NCBI GenBank assembly: GCA_051306365.1
Contig: JBPPNC010000158.1
Span: 1 to 15,247, forward strand
Length of the DNA: 15,247 nucleotides
Source: Svornostia sp051306365
Lineage (GTDB): Bacteria; Actinomycetota; Thermoleophilia; Solirubrobacterales; Solirubrobacteraceae
Reading direction: 5' to 3'
The notes under the pieces are model-generated. The model had not been told where the DNA came from and did not search any database. It saw only the letters and a list, made by a program, of their open reading frames with translations. The position numbers and the translations under genes are program-made. Position 1 is the stretch's first letter; every line of letters begins with the position of its first letter. This document shows positions 6,861-15,184 of the stretch, piece by piece.

Positions 6861-6878
6861 GCGCAGACGACGCTGCGC
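6861..6878. promoter_or_regulatory. Inverted repeat between divergent promoters
   Basis: GCGCAG (6861-6866) and CTGCGC (6873-6878) are separated by six bases. The repeat occupies the -35 region of the flippase promoter and lies 24 bases from the opposite -10. It could be an operator, but six-base repeats arise often by chance in DNA this rich in GC. Confidence 0.2.
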
Positions 6879-6881
6879 GCG

Positions 6882-6887
6882 TACAGT
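6882..6887 (+). promoter_or_regulatory. -10-like element for the flippase operon
   Basis: TACAGT ends ten bases before ATG 6898, with no Shine-Dalgarno between them (TTCCCGGGCCG lies there). This mirrors the divergent minus-strand promoter. It lies inside the longest possible reading frame (from about 6859) and so supports the ATG at 6898. Confidence 0.42.
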
Positions 6888-6897
6888 TCCCGGGCCG

Positions 6898-8382
6898 ATG
6901 ACGGAACGTGAGCCGGAGGGGACAGAGGCGCCGGACGCGCCTGCCGGCGGCCATGCCGAGCTGACGGACAAGGCCGTCAAGGGCATGGCCGCCATGGGCG
7001 CGCGCGCCGTCGTCGTGCGCGTGCTCGGGCTGGCGGGCAACCTCGTCATCGCGCCGCTGCTCGGCCCAGCCGGCTACGGCGTCATCGCCATCGGCATGAT
7101 CTTCATGGTCGTCGGCCGCTTCATCGCCGACGGCGGGCTGAACGCCGCGTTCCTCGGTCGCGAGGAGCCGCCCAGCCAGCGCGAGCTGCGGGCCATCGCC
7201 GGCTTCCAGATCATGGTCACGGGGGCGCTCAGCGCCGCGGTCTTCGGCATCGTGCCGTTCTTCGGCGACGACGGCCTGGCGATCGCGCTCATGGCGTCCT
7301 CGCTGCTGCTCACGGTCCCGCGCGTGCCGACGGCGATCGTCTGCGAGCGTGACCTGCAGTACGGGCTCATCATCCGGGCGGACATCGCCGAGGCGATCTT
7401 CTACAACGTGCTCGCGATCGGCCTGGTGATCGCCGGGCTCGGGCCGCTGGGCGTCGGCATCGCGACGGCGCTGAAGGCGCTCGTCGGCACGTCGATTCTG
7501 GTCTTCGGCGGGCCGGTCGGGGTCGTCCGGCCGTCTCTGCGGCTCGCCCCGCTGCGGTCCACGATCCGGTTCGGCATCTTCTTCCAGCTCTCCTGGGTCC
7601 TCACGCTCGTGCGCGACGAGGGCCTCGGCATCCTCATCGCGGTCATCGGCGGCACTGCGGCGCTCGGCGCCTGGTCGCTGGCGCGGCGCCTGCTCATCGT
7701 GTTGACGACGGTGTTCGAGACCGCGTGGCGCGTCGCGCTGCCCGGCATGGCGCGTCTCACCGAGGCGGGGGTGAGCACGAGGAAGATCATGGAGCAGGGG
7801 CTGGCCTTCGCCGCGGTGGGCACCGGGATCCCCGTCGTCGGGCTGATCTCGACCGTGCCTGCGCTCGTGCCCGCGCTGTTCGGCGACCAGTGGGGGGACA
7901 CCGTGGACGTCGTCCCGTGGATGGCCGGGGGCATGATGCTCGGCGTCCCCGTGGGCACGGTCCTCGTGACGCTCCTCTGGGTGCAGGACAGCGCTGACCG
8001 CGTGCTCTACATCGGCATCCCGTCCGTGATCCTGTCGCTCGCGGTCGGGGCGGCGCTGCTGCCCGCGTGGGGGGTCGAAGGCGCGGGCGTGGGCTACTTC
8101 GTCGGGCAGGCGACGTTCTTCGTCGTGTGCTTCGTGAGCTCGCGCGACCTGTTCACCGGACGTGCGATCTGGGGTGGGCTGGCGCCGACCATCGCGGCGG
8201 CGATCTCGTCGTTCATCGGCTACGAGATCGCAGCGCGGACGGCGAACGAGTGGGTGGCGATCGTCGCGTCGCTCGCGGCCGGCCTGGGCCTGTACTTTGC
8301 GCTCATGATCCTGCTGGACTTCCCGAGTCTGCGGCGGCTGGGCCGGTTCGCGGGACGCGGCATGGGAGTCGCCCCGACGTGA
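6898..8382 (+). CDS. Wzx-like polysaccharide flippase (MOP superfamily)
   Basis: 494 residues from ATG 6898. After a hydrophilic, Glu/Ala-rich N-terminus of about 25 residues, the protein is a chain of some 12-14 hydrophobic helices. It opens with the pattern of polysaccharide exporters: GARAVVVRVLGLAGNLVIAPLLGPAGYGVIA, split here as an amphipathic first helix and PLLGPAGYG. Further landmarks include VPRVPTAIVCERDLQYG (about residue 140) and an ALGAWSLARRLL segment typical of the second half. The role expected for the family is flipping of lipid-linked repeats across the membrane. It starts a plus-strand operon: the next gene overlaps it by four bases, and two more follow within 15 bases of each other. 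Confidence 0.87.
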   Translation: MTEREPEGTEAPDAPAGGHAELTDKAVKGMAAMGARAVVVRVLGLAGNLVIAPLLGPAGYGVIAIGMIFMVVGRFIADGGLNAAFLGREEPPSQRELRAIAGFQIMVTGALSAAVFGIVPFFGDDGLAIALMASSLLLTVPRVPTAIVCERDLQYGLIIRADIAEAIFYNVLAIGLVIAGLGPLGVGIATALKALVGTSILVFGGPVGVVRPSLRLAPLRSTIRFGIFFQLSWVLTLVRDEGLGILIAVIGGTAALGAWSLARRLLIVLTTVFETAWRVALPGMARLTEAGVSTRKIMEQGLAFAAVGTGIPVVGLISTVPALVPALFGDQWGDTVDVVPWMAGGMMLGVPVGTVLVTLLWVQDSADRVLYIGIPSVILSLAVGAALLPAWGVEGAGVGYFVGQATFFVVCFVSSRDLFTGRAIWGGLAPTIAAAISSFIGYEIAARTANEWVAIVASLAAGLGLYFALMILLDFPSLRRLGRFAGRGMGVAPT

Positions 8383-9563
8383 CCATCCACTACGTCGTGC
8401 GGACGTTCCCGCGGCTGTCAGAGACCTTTGTGCAGCGCGAGGTCGCGGAACTCGTCCGGCGCGGCGTGCCGCTCACGGTGTGGAACCTCATCCCCGCCGA
8501 GGCTGACGAGGAGGTCGTCCTCGCCCCCGAGGTACAGGCGGTCATCCGCGACGTCCCCGGGCTGCGGACGCTCGTGGGCGCCGCGGCGCGCGAGGTGTTC
8601 GCGCGGCCCGTGCGGTTTGCGCGCGCCGTCGCGTGGTGCGCGGCGTGGGCGGTGCGCGAGCGTGATCCCCGGCACCTGGCCGCTGTGCCGTACGCGGCGT
8701 ATCTCGCCCGCCGGATCCCGCCCGAGGCCCATGTGCACGCCCACTTCGCAAACACACCGACGACCGTCGCGCTCGCGCTGCAGATCCTCGGCGGGCAGGC
8801 CGTGTCGTTCACCGGACACGCGAGGGACCTGTTCGCCGCGACCTCGCCGGCGTTCCTGGCCGACAAGGTGGCCCGCGGCACGTTCCTGGCTGTGGGGACC
8901 GAGTACTCCGTGTCGCGGATCCGCCCGACGCTGGCCGCCGCGGACACCGACAAGGTCGTCGTGGTGCGCAACGGGCTGGCCACCGCGCCGGCGGTGACCC
9001 GCGCCCCCGAGGACGGGCTGGTCGTCGCCGTGGCGCGGCTCGTCCCGAAGAAGGGCCTGCCGACGCTGCTGCGCGCCATCGCGTTGCTCCGCGAGCGCGG
9101 CGTCACCGCGCGGCTGGAGATCGTGGGCGGAGGTCCGCGGGAGGACGAGCTGCGCGCGCTGGCCACCGAGCTGGGCCTGGGCGACGCCCTCCGGCTCGCC
9201 GGGCCGCAGGGACGCGCCGGGGTCGACGACGCGCTCGGCCGGGCGCAGGTCTTCGCGCTGCCGTGCCGCCGCGAGGCCGACGGCGACGAGGACAACCTGC
9301 CCGTGGCGATCCTCGAGGCGATGCAGCTCGGCATCCCCGTCGTCACCACGCCGGTCGCCGGAATCCCGGAGGCGATCATCGACGGGCGGTCGGGTCTCGT
9401 CGTGGCGCAGGACGACGCCGCGGCGCTCGCCGACGCGATCGAGCGGCTGCTCGGCGACGCGGCGCTGCGCGAGCAGCTCACCGCGGGCGCGCGCGAGGTC
9501 ATCGCCGAGCGGTTCGACGTGCAGCGCAACGTCGCCGGTCTCCTCGCGCGCATGCAGGCCTGA
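8379..9563 (+). CDS. Glycosyltransferase family 4, WcaL/AmsK-like
   Basis: 394 residues. GTG 8379 overlaps the stop of the flippase gene (GTGA), indicating translational coupling. The N-terminus TFPRLSETFVQREV (9-22) is the hallmark of WcaL/AmsK-type exopolysaccharide glycosyltransferases. HVHAHFANTPTTVALAL and VSFTGHARDLF follow. The C-terminal donor-binding domain shows VAVARLVPKKGLPTLL, LEIVGGGPREDEL, and the E-x7-E region in READGDEDNLPVAILEAMQLG. Retaining chemistry on a lipid-linked acceptor in the cytoplasm is expected for the family; the sugar is unknown. Confidence 0.9.
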   Translation: MTIHYVVRTFPRLSETFVQREVAELVRRGVPLTVWNLIPAEADEEVVLAPEVQAVIRDVPGLRTLVGAAAREVFARPVRFARAVAWCAAWAVRERDPRHLAAVPYAAYLARRIPPEAHVHAHFANTPTTVALALQILGGQAVSFTGHARDLFAATSPAFLADKVARGTFLAVGTEYSVSRIRPTLAAADTDKVVVVRNGLATAPAVTRAPEDGLVVAVARLVPKKGLPTLLRAIALLRERGVTARLEIVGGGPREDELRALATELGLGDALRLAGPQGRAGVDDALGRAQVFALPCRREADGDEDNLPVAILEAMQLGIPVVTTPVAGIPEAIIDGRSGLVVAQDDAAALADAIERLLGDAALREQLTAGAREVIAERFDVQRNVAGLLARMQA

Positions 9564-9568
9564 GCGCC

Positions 9569-10657
9569 GTGGTCGTCGGGATCGACGGCCGGTCGCTGCA
9601 GAGCGCGCGTGGCGTGTGGCGGTACCTGGCGCCGACGCTCGGCGCGCTGGCCGCCGCGATGCCCGGCGACGAGCTGCGCATCCTCGCGCCGGGGGACCGG
9701 CCGCTGACCGGGGTGCCGTCGGCGCCGAACGTCACGCTCGTCCGCCCGCGTGCGGGGGCGCGTGCGTTCTACGCCCGCTCGGCGCTGCTGCGCCGCCCGC
9801 GGATCGACCGCTGCCTCGGGGCCCCCGATGTCTTCTGGCTGCCGGCCAACCACCCGTGCACGGTCAGCGACGGTGTGCCGCTCGTGCTGACGATCCACGA
9901 CCTGAGCTTCGACGTGCGCCCGCAGGACTTCACGTGGTCCGACCGCCTCAACCACCGCATCACCGACGCGCGGGCGCAGGCGCGGCGCGCCGATCGCATC
10001 CTCGTGACGACCCGCGCGGTGCGCGACGAGGTGGTGGCGGCGTACGGCGTCGACAGCGGGCGGATCGACGTCGTCGCACCGGGCGTCAGCCGCCCGGCCC
10101 GGCCGCCGGAGCCCGACGCGATCACCGCCGTCCGCACGCGGTACGGGATCCCCGAGCGCTACGTCCTGCAGGTCGGCGCGCTCGAGCCGCGCAAGCAGCC
10201 GATGCTCCTCTCCCACGCCGCGGCCCACGCCGGGCTGGCCGCGGTGTTCGCGGGGGCGGGACGGCTCGCCTCCGAGCTCACCGGTCCCGGCGTCCACGTG
10301 CTCGGCCACGTCGCGGACGACGATCTTGACCTGCTCTACGCGGGGGCCCTCGTCGTGGCGTATCCGAGCCTGCTGGAGGGCTACGGCTTTCCGCCACAGG
10401 AGGCCGCGATGCGCGGCACGGCGTCCGTGGTGAGCGACCTCCCTGCGCTGCGGGAGGTCCTCGGAGACGGCGCGCGGTTCGTCGCGCCGGGTGACGAGGC
10501 GGCCCTCGCGGCGGCGCTCTCCGAGCTCGCCGCCGACGATCAGGCGCGCCGTGAGCTCGCCGCGCGGGCGTACGCGCTCGCCGCGCCGCGGACGTGGGCG
10601 GCCGCGGGCGCGGGCGTCGCGGCCACGATCCGCCGCGCCGCAGCTGACCCGGCCTGA
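9569..10657 (+). CDS. Glycosyltransferase family 4 (mannosyltransferase-like)
   Basis: 362 residues from GTG 9569, five bases after the previous stop. The N-terminus VVGIDGRSLQSARGVWRYL matches the GIDGR...G(I/V)(G)RY pattern common in GT4 mannosyl- and rhamnosyltransferases. Donor-domain landmarks are YVLQVGALEPRKQP (about residue 195), VHVLGHVADDDLDLLYAGA, and YPSLLEGYGFPPQEAAMRG, which carries the conserved E-x7-E pair. PLVLTIHDLSFDVRP is the acceptor-side HD motif of the group. It is co-directional with the flippase and likely works in the same repeat-unit assembly. The specific sugar cannot be read from the sequence. Confidence 0.9.
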   Translation: MVVGIDGRSLQSARGVWRYLAPTLGALAAAMPGDELRILAPGDRPLTGVPSAPNVTLVRPRAGARAFYARSALLRRPRIDRCLGAPDVFWLPANHPCTVSDGVPLVLTIHDLSFDVRPQDFTWSDRLNHRITDARAQARRADRILVTTRAVRDEVVAAYGVDSGRIDVVAPGVSRPARPPEPDAITAVRTRYGIPERYVLQVGALEPRKQPMLLSHAAAHAGLAAVFAGAGRLASELTGPGVHVLGHVADDDLDLLYAGALVVAYPSLLEGYGFPPQEAAMRGTASVVSDLPALREVLGDGARFVAPGDEAALAAALSELAADDQARRELAARAYALAAPRTWAAAGAGVAATIRRAAADPA

Positions 10658-10669
10658 TTGAATGCGCGC

Positions 10670-11647
10670 GTGATCAAGAAGGAAAAGCCGGACTTCCGCA
10701 GCAACCCGGTCGGGAACCTGCGCTACCACGCGGGGGTCGTCAAGGCGTATGCCGATGGCCCTGCGGACCGCCGCAGGAAGATGCGCAGCGAGGTGAAGCT
10801 CGACGTCGCGCAAAAGCTCTCGCCGATCATGGCGGTCGACGATGGCGACATCCGCTACCTCGTCGACACGTCGGACCGGGGCCCGATCACCGTCGGTCTG
10901 GTGGGTGAGGGCACGTGGGACGAGCCGCTCATGCGCAAGACCTCGGACCTGCTCGCGAAGCTGCTGGACCGTCCCGAGCCGCTGAAGGGTCGCGTCTTCC
11001 TGGACGTCGGCGGCAACATCGGCACCGCGACGCTGTGCGCGCTGAAGCGCTTTGACGCCGGTCGCGCTGTGGCCTTCGAGCCTGAGCCGCGCAACTACAA
11101 GCTCCTCAAGCTCAACCTCATCGCCAATGACCTCGAGGACCGCGCGCTGCCGGTGCAGGCCGCGATCTCCGACCAGCCCGGCGAACTCGTCCTGGAGATC
11201 GCGCCGGAGAACGTGGGCGACCACCGCATCCGCACCGGCGACGAGGCGACCGGCGGGGACCTCGGCGAGGACCGCCGCGAGACCGTCACCGTCCAGGCCA
11301 TGACGCTGGACGACGCACTCGCCCGTGCCCAGGTCCCGGCCGAGGAGGTCGGCCTGGTGTGGATCGACGTGCAGGGCCACGAGCCGCAGGTGCTCGCCGG
11401 GGCCGGCAAGGTGCTCGTCTCCGGGGCGCCCGTGCTGCTCGAGTACTGGCCGTACGGGCTGCGGCGCGCGGGCGGGCTCGACACGATGCACGAGCAGTTG
11501 CGCACGCAGTTCAGCGAGGCGTGGGAGGTCGGCGAGGAGCGCGACGCCGGCCCGCCGACGCCCGTGGACCTCGACGCGCTCGATGTGTTCGCGGCGCGGT
11601 TCCCCCATCCGTACGACTCGACGAACCTCCTGCTCCTGAAGCGCTGA
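10670..11647 (+). CDS. FkbM-family SAM-dependent methyltransferase
   Basis: 325 residues from GTG 10670, twelve bases after the previous stop at 10655-10657. TTG 10658 is the alternative and would add four residues. Motif I is FLDVGGNIG (110-118), followed by AFEPEPRNYKLLKLNL (135-150) and the FkbM signature WIDVQGHEPQVLAGA (231 onward). The N-terminal 105 residues precede the Rossmann core. The family O-methylates hydroxyl groups, and with glycosyltransferases on one side a glycan or sugar acceptor is likely. A weak TTGAAT (10658-10663) ends six bases before the start and could provide an internal promoter, but operon read-through from the upstream genes is simpler. Confidence 0.9.
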   Translation: MIKKEKPDFRSNPVGNLRYHAGVVKAYADGPADRRRKMRSEVKLDVAQKLSPIMAVDDGDIRYLVDTSDRGPITVGLVGEGTWDEPLMRKTSDLLAKLLDRPEPLKGRVFLDVGGNIGTATLCALKRFDAGRAVAFEPEPRNYKLLKLNLIANDLEDRALPVQAAISDQPGELVLEIAPENVGDHRIRTGDEATGGDLGEDRRETVTVQAMTLDDALARAQVPAEEVGLVWIDVQGHEPQVLAGAGKVLVSGAPVLLEYWPYGLRRAGGLDTMHEQLRTQFSEAWEVGEERDAGPPTPVDLDALDVFAARFPHPYDSTNLLLLKR

Positions 11648-11678
11648 CCCGGCGTCCAGGGCGACGTCGGCGACCCTG

Positions 11679-11684
11679 CATACT
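11679..11684 (+). promoter_or_regulatory. -10-like element, leaderless start of the lipoprotein gene
   Basis: CATACT ends seven bases before ATG 11692, placing the predicted transcription start at the start codon. No Shine-Dalgarno is seen; the intervening bases are TGACGGG. Confidence 0.35.
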
Positions 11685-11691
11685 TGACGGG

Positions 11692-12576
11692 ATGCCCCGC
11701 TCCCGCCGCGGACTGCTGCTGCTGGTCGCCGCCTGCCTGCTCGCGCTGGGCGGCTGCGGCAGCCTGAGCTCGAACTACTCGGTGCCGGGCGAGCCGGTGG
11801 GGGCCGAGGCGCCGCCGTCGATCCCCGGGATGGAACCGGTCACGGTCAACGAACGGCTCCTCATGCCGAAGTCCGTCGAGATGGGCCGCGTGGGTGAACG
11901 GGCGAACGCGGTGTTCGTCATGCGCCAGGTCAACGCGCCGCCGGACCAGCCGCTGCTCATCTGGATGCACGGCTACGGCACGGCGAGCGTCAGCAGCCAG
12001 GAGAAGTGGCTGCTGCACATGACACGGCGCGCGACGGTCGTCTTCCCGGTCTACACCCAGGCGCCGTTCCCGGTCGGCCCGCGGTTCGGGCAGATCGCGT
12101 GGCCGATCATCGCGCGGGCGCTGCGCCGCACGCTGCCGAAGCTCCAGTACGACCCGCAGAAGGTCATCGTCGGCGGCTACTCGCTCGGCGGCGCGCTCGC
12201 CAACGACTACGCGTTCAACTGGAAGGCCGAGGGGCTGCCGATGCCCTATGGGCTGTTCGCCGCGTTCTCCGGCCGCCGGCTGGAGCGCGGCGACGTCTAC
12301 CTTCCGCGGCAGAAGGGCACGGTCTCACCGAAGACCGACGTCGTGCAGATGGCCAGCGTCGACGACCTGCTCGCGGGCACCCGTGAGGCGAGCTTCATGA
12401 TCTCCCAGGCGCCCAAGAGCGCGCCGCGCCGGCTCATCATCATTCGCGACTACGCCTACGGCGACCACTTCGCGCCGACGCGCACGACCCGGAAGGAACG
12501 CAAGCTCTTCTGGGTGCCGCTCGATCAGCTCATCGACCGCGTCGACCGGCGGGCGGAGCGCAATGCCTCGTCGTAG
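11692..12576 (+). CDS. Lipoprotein alpha/beta hydrolase
   Basis: 294 residues from ATG 11692. It has a signal peptide of lipoprotein type: basic PRSRRG, hydrophobic core, and lipobox LGGC with acylated Cys22. The mature part has the alpha/beta hydrolase pattern: oxyanion loop LLIWMHGYGTAS (His93-Gly96), nucleophile elbow GGYSLGGA with Ser164, candidate acid D224 or D225 in VVQMASVDDLL, and catalytic-type His259 in YGDHFAP. It should act outside the membrane, anchored by lipid, perhaps as an esterase on acylated glycan or cell-envelope lipid; the substrate is not evident. Its 3' end overlaps the opposite-strand gene by 52 bases. Confidence 0.85.
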   Translation: MPRSRRGLLLLVAACLLALGGCGSLSSNYSVPGEPVGAEAPPSIPGMEPVTVNERLLMPKSVEMGRVGERANAVFVMRQVNAPPDQPLLIWMHGYGTASVSSQEKWLLHMTRRATVVFPVYTQAPFPVGPRFGQIAWPIIARALRRTLPKLQYDPQKVIVGGYSLGGALANDYAFNWKAEGLPMPYGLFAAFSGRRLERGDVYLPRQKGTVSPKTDVVQMASVDDLLAGTREASFMISQAPKSAPRRLIIIRDYAYGDHFAPTRTTRKERKLFWVPLDQLIDRVDRRAERNASS

Positions 12577-13724
12577 CGGCCGATGATGTGCTCCCAGGTG
12601 TGCTCGCGCACGATGCACTCGTGCGCGGCTCGGCCGATCGCGCCGGCCTGAGCCGGGTCGTCGAGGACCTCGGTGAGTGCGGCGGCCAGGCGGCTGGGGT
12701 CGTCGGCGATGAGACCGTCAACGCCGTGCTCCACCGCGATGCCCTCGAACGCCACGGTCGTGCCGGCGACGGGCAGGCCCGCGCCCATGAGTTCGAGGGT
12801 CTTCATCTTGACCCCCGCGCCGTGCCACACCGGGGCGACCGCCGCGCGGCAGCGGCCGAGCAGCGCGCCGAGGCCGTCGACGAAGCCCAGGATCTCGACC
12901 CCCGGCAGGTCGGCGAGCGCGCGGACCGCGTCTGACGGCTCGCGCCCGGCGATGAGCAGGCGCGCGCCGGTCTCGCCAAGCGGCGCCCAGGCCTCACGCG
13001 CGAAGCGCAGCAGCCCGTCGGCGTTCGGCGCGTATCGGTGGTCGCCGAGCCAGACGACGTCGCGCGGCGCCGCCGCCGGGTCTGCGACCAGCGCGGGCGG
13101 CGGGATCGCCGACGGGACGACGAACGGGTCCCGGCCGTAGAGCTCACGGAAGCGCCGGGCCTCGTCCTCCGACGTCACGACGGTAGCGCCCGCCAGGCCG
13201 ACGGTCCGCCGTTCCCACCCGGCGATCAGCCAGTGCTCGAGCCGCCGCTGCGGCTGAAGTCCCCCGTGCACCCTGCGTGACCAGGCGAGGACGTTGTGCT
13301 TGTCGATGACGCACGGGACGAGGTCGCCGATGCGCTCGACGTACGTGTGGGCGGTGTCGTCGAGGGTGATCGCCGCATCGAAGCCGGGCGCCAGCGCGCG
13401 GGCGCGGGCCACGAGCGGCGCGCTGACCGAGCGCTCGGTCCACGACGGCTTGCGGTCGCGGATCGAGCGCGCCCAGCGCTGGGCCGTCGGGACCTTGCGG
13501 GTGTCCCAGGTCGGCGCCCGCGCGGGGAACGCCTCGACGGGAGCGCCGCCCAAGCGGGTGCGCAGCTCCGCGACGAGTTCGGCCGGCGTGCTCGGCTCAC
13601 GCTGCCGGGCGAGCAGGTGCAGCTCGTGGCGGGCCGAGAGCGCCTCGAGGAGCCCGAGCTGCCGTCGCACGCCGCCCGCGTTCACCGGGAGGGCGAACTC
13701 GTTCGTCAGCAGGAGGATCTTCAC
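12525..13724 (-). CDS. Glycosyltransferase family 4
   Basis: 399 residues. GTG at 13724 overlaps the stop of the upstream polymerase gene by four bases (GTGA on the minus strand). The N-terminus MKILLLTNEFALPVNAGGVRRQ is the usual GT4 opening (G-G loop). Donor-domain landmarks are VVWLGDHRYAPNADGL, ARLLIAGREPSDAVRAL, and APVWHGAGVKMKTLELMGAGLPV, with AFEGI and DGLIADDPSRLAAAL. This ExoA/Glyco_trans_1_4 style is shared with sugar transferases that attach residues to exopolysaccharide. It closely resembles the product of 5546-6820. The C-terminal tail (SARRSTRSMS) is encoded within the convergent overlap with the hydrolase gene. Confidence 0.88.
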   Translation of the reverse strand: MKILLLTNEFALPVNAGGVRRQLGLLEALSARHELHLLARQREPSTPAELVAELRTRLGGAPVEAFPARAPTWDTRKVPTAQRWARSIRDRKPSWTERSVSAPLVARARALAPGFDAAITLDDTAHTYVERIGDLVPCVIDKHNVLAWSRRVHGGLQPQRRLEHWLIAGWERRTVGLAGATVVTSEDEARRFRELYGRDPFVVPSAIPPPALVADPAAAPRDVVWLGDHRYAPNADGLLRFAREAWAPLGETGARLLIAGREPSDAVRALADLPGVEILGFVDGLGALLGRCRAAVAPVWHGAGVKMKTLELMGAGLPVAGTTVAFEGIAVEHGVDGLIADDPSRLAAALTEVLDDPAQAGAIGRAAHECIVREHTWEHIIGRYDEALRSARRSTRSMS

Positions 13725-15184
13725 GCGACGGGGGCAGGCTCACGCGGGGGCGGCGCCGGCACCCGGCTCGCCCCGTAGGTCACGGCGACCTCGGCCGCGG
13801 CCCGGCGCGCGCGCTTGCCCTGACGCAGCGCCTCGCACTCGGGGTCCTCCGACGAGGCCATCAGCGCCCCGAGGCTGTACCAGAGGATCACGGCGGCGAG
13901 CCCGAAGAGCGTGTCGGCGGCCGCCGACTGCACCGCCGTGACGATGAGGATCGCCACGAACCGGAACCGCTCTTTTCGTTTGTACGTGTTCAGCTGTCTC
14001 GCGCCGTAGATCGCGCCCCCGAGCATCGCGCCGAAGACGAGGAGGAAGCCGAAGAGCCCCACCTGCCACATCACGGTGAGGTAGCCGTTGTCGGCAAACG
14101 GCGGCTCGCCCTTGCTGCTGAGGCGCGACGCCTGGCCCACGGACCCGAGCCCGTCGCCGATCGGCTGGATGAGCGCCTTGGGGCCGAACTCGGTGATGGC
14201 CTGGATGCGCTCGTTCGTCGAATGGTCGCCACCGGAGCCGGCCTCGCCGACGGTGGCCGCCCGGTCGACGACGGCCTGGCCGGCCGTGCTGCCGCCGGCG
14301 AAGACGTACATGCCGCCGAGGATGACGAGCAGCACCGCGACGCGGCCGAGGATCCCGCCGCGGGAGACCGGGATGAGCGCGACCATCGCCACCGCCATCG
14401 CGATCCAGGCCGAGCGCACCTGCGTGAAGAGCAGCGCCGCCATCGTCAGGCCGCCGGCGGCGAGCCGCCACGGCGTGATCTTGGGGCCGACGAGCAGCAT
14501 CAGCGCGAACAGCGCGAGCACGCCCGCGAGCATGCCCGGCGAGTTCAGCGTGCTGAACGCGCGGAACGTGCCCTGCTCCTTCGTCCCGATCGAGATGGGC
14601 GCCTCGAACTTCAGCCACAGCGCGTCCCAGGGCGGCAGGAACGGTGTGATGAACTGGTAGATCGCGTAGGCGGCGACGATCGGGATGATGAACAGCAGGA
14701 GCTTCTCGAGGACGATCGTGCCGCGCTTCCAGTCGTGGTAGCCGAGGAGCAGCCCCACGGTCGCCGCGATGTACGAGAACATCGCGAACATGAGCGGGAA
14801 GGGGTCATCGAGACCGGCCGGGGTGCCCCACAGGAAGCCCGCCCACACGACGAACATGACGATCAGGACGGCCTTGCTCGGTTTCTGGCGCCGGTACGCG
14901 AGCACGCCGATCACCAGCGTGGCGAAGAACGGCGCGAGCGACAGGATGTCCGGGCCCTGCTTGGACTCCACGAAGTAGTCGAGCAGCCGCCGGATCAACG
15001 GCGCGATGATCCACAGGAGCACCACCAGCGCCAGACCGACCGTGGGCCAGCGCATGTACAGCGAGCCGGCCGCGACGACGAAGACGATCAGCAGGACGTA
15101 CTGCCACTGCTCGGCCGCGACGCCCGGCGCGAGCAGCAGGCCGACGAGAACGACCCACGGGGCGAAGCGGATGTCCGAGCGCAC
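13721..15184 (-). CDS. O-antigen ligase / Wzy polymerase-like membrane protein
   Basis: At least 487 residues, with about 13-14 hydrophobic segments by eye. Family landmarks are STLNSPGMLAGVLALFAL, TQVRSAWIAMAVAMVAL (Wzy_C/O-antigen ligase type), a long extracytoplasmic loop of about 70 residues containing HSTNERIQ and PIGDGLGSVG, and then DNGYLTVMWQVGLFGFLL. Such proteins polymerise or ligate undecaprenyl-linked glycans on the outer face of the membrane. The start is uncertain. GTG 15184 has a GGGAG-like Shine-Dalgarno, but the frame stays open for 21 more codons to the window edge (with RIWPTLRIGWERL), so the true start may be outside. The C-terminus is a cytoplasmic Arg/Ala- and Pro-rich tail. 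Confidence 0.85.
   Translation of the reverse strand: MRSDIRFAPWVVLVGLLLAPGVAAEQWQYVLLIVFVVAAGSLYMRWPTVGLALVVLLWIIAPLIRRLLDYFVESKQGPDILSLAPFFATLVIGVLAYRRQKPSKAVLIVMFVVWAGFLWGTPAGLDDPFPLMFAMFSYIAATVGLLLGYHDWKRGTIVLEKLLLFIIPIVAAYAIYQFITPFLPPWDALWLKFEAPISIGTKEQGTFRAFSTLNSPGMLAGVLALFALMLLVGPKITPWRLAAGGLTMAALLFTQVRSAWIAMAVAMVALIPVSRGGILGRVAVLLVILGGMYVFAGGSTAGQAVVDRAATVGEAGSGGDHSTNERIQAITEFGPKALIQPIGDGLGSVGQASRLSSKGEPPFADNGYLTVMWQVGLFGFLLVFGAMLGGAIYGARQLNTYKRKERFRFVAILIVTAVQSAAADTLFGLAAVILWYSLGALMASSEDPECEALRQGKRARRAAAEVAVTYGASRVPAPPPREPAPVA

Noticed and set aside
8390..11608. Open frame of about 1070 codons on the minus strand
   Set aside because: It lies antisense to two glycosyltransferases and the FkbM gene, with low-complexity composition and no motif. 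It is a GC-driven shadow.
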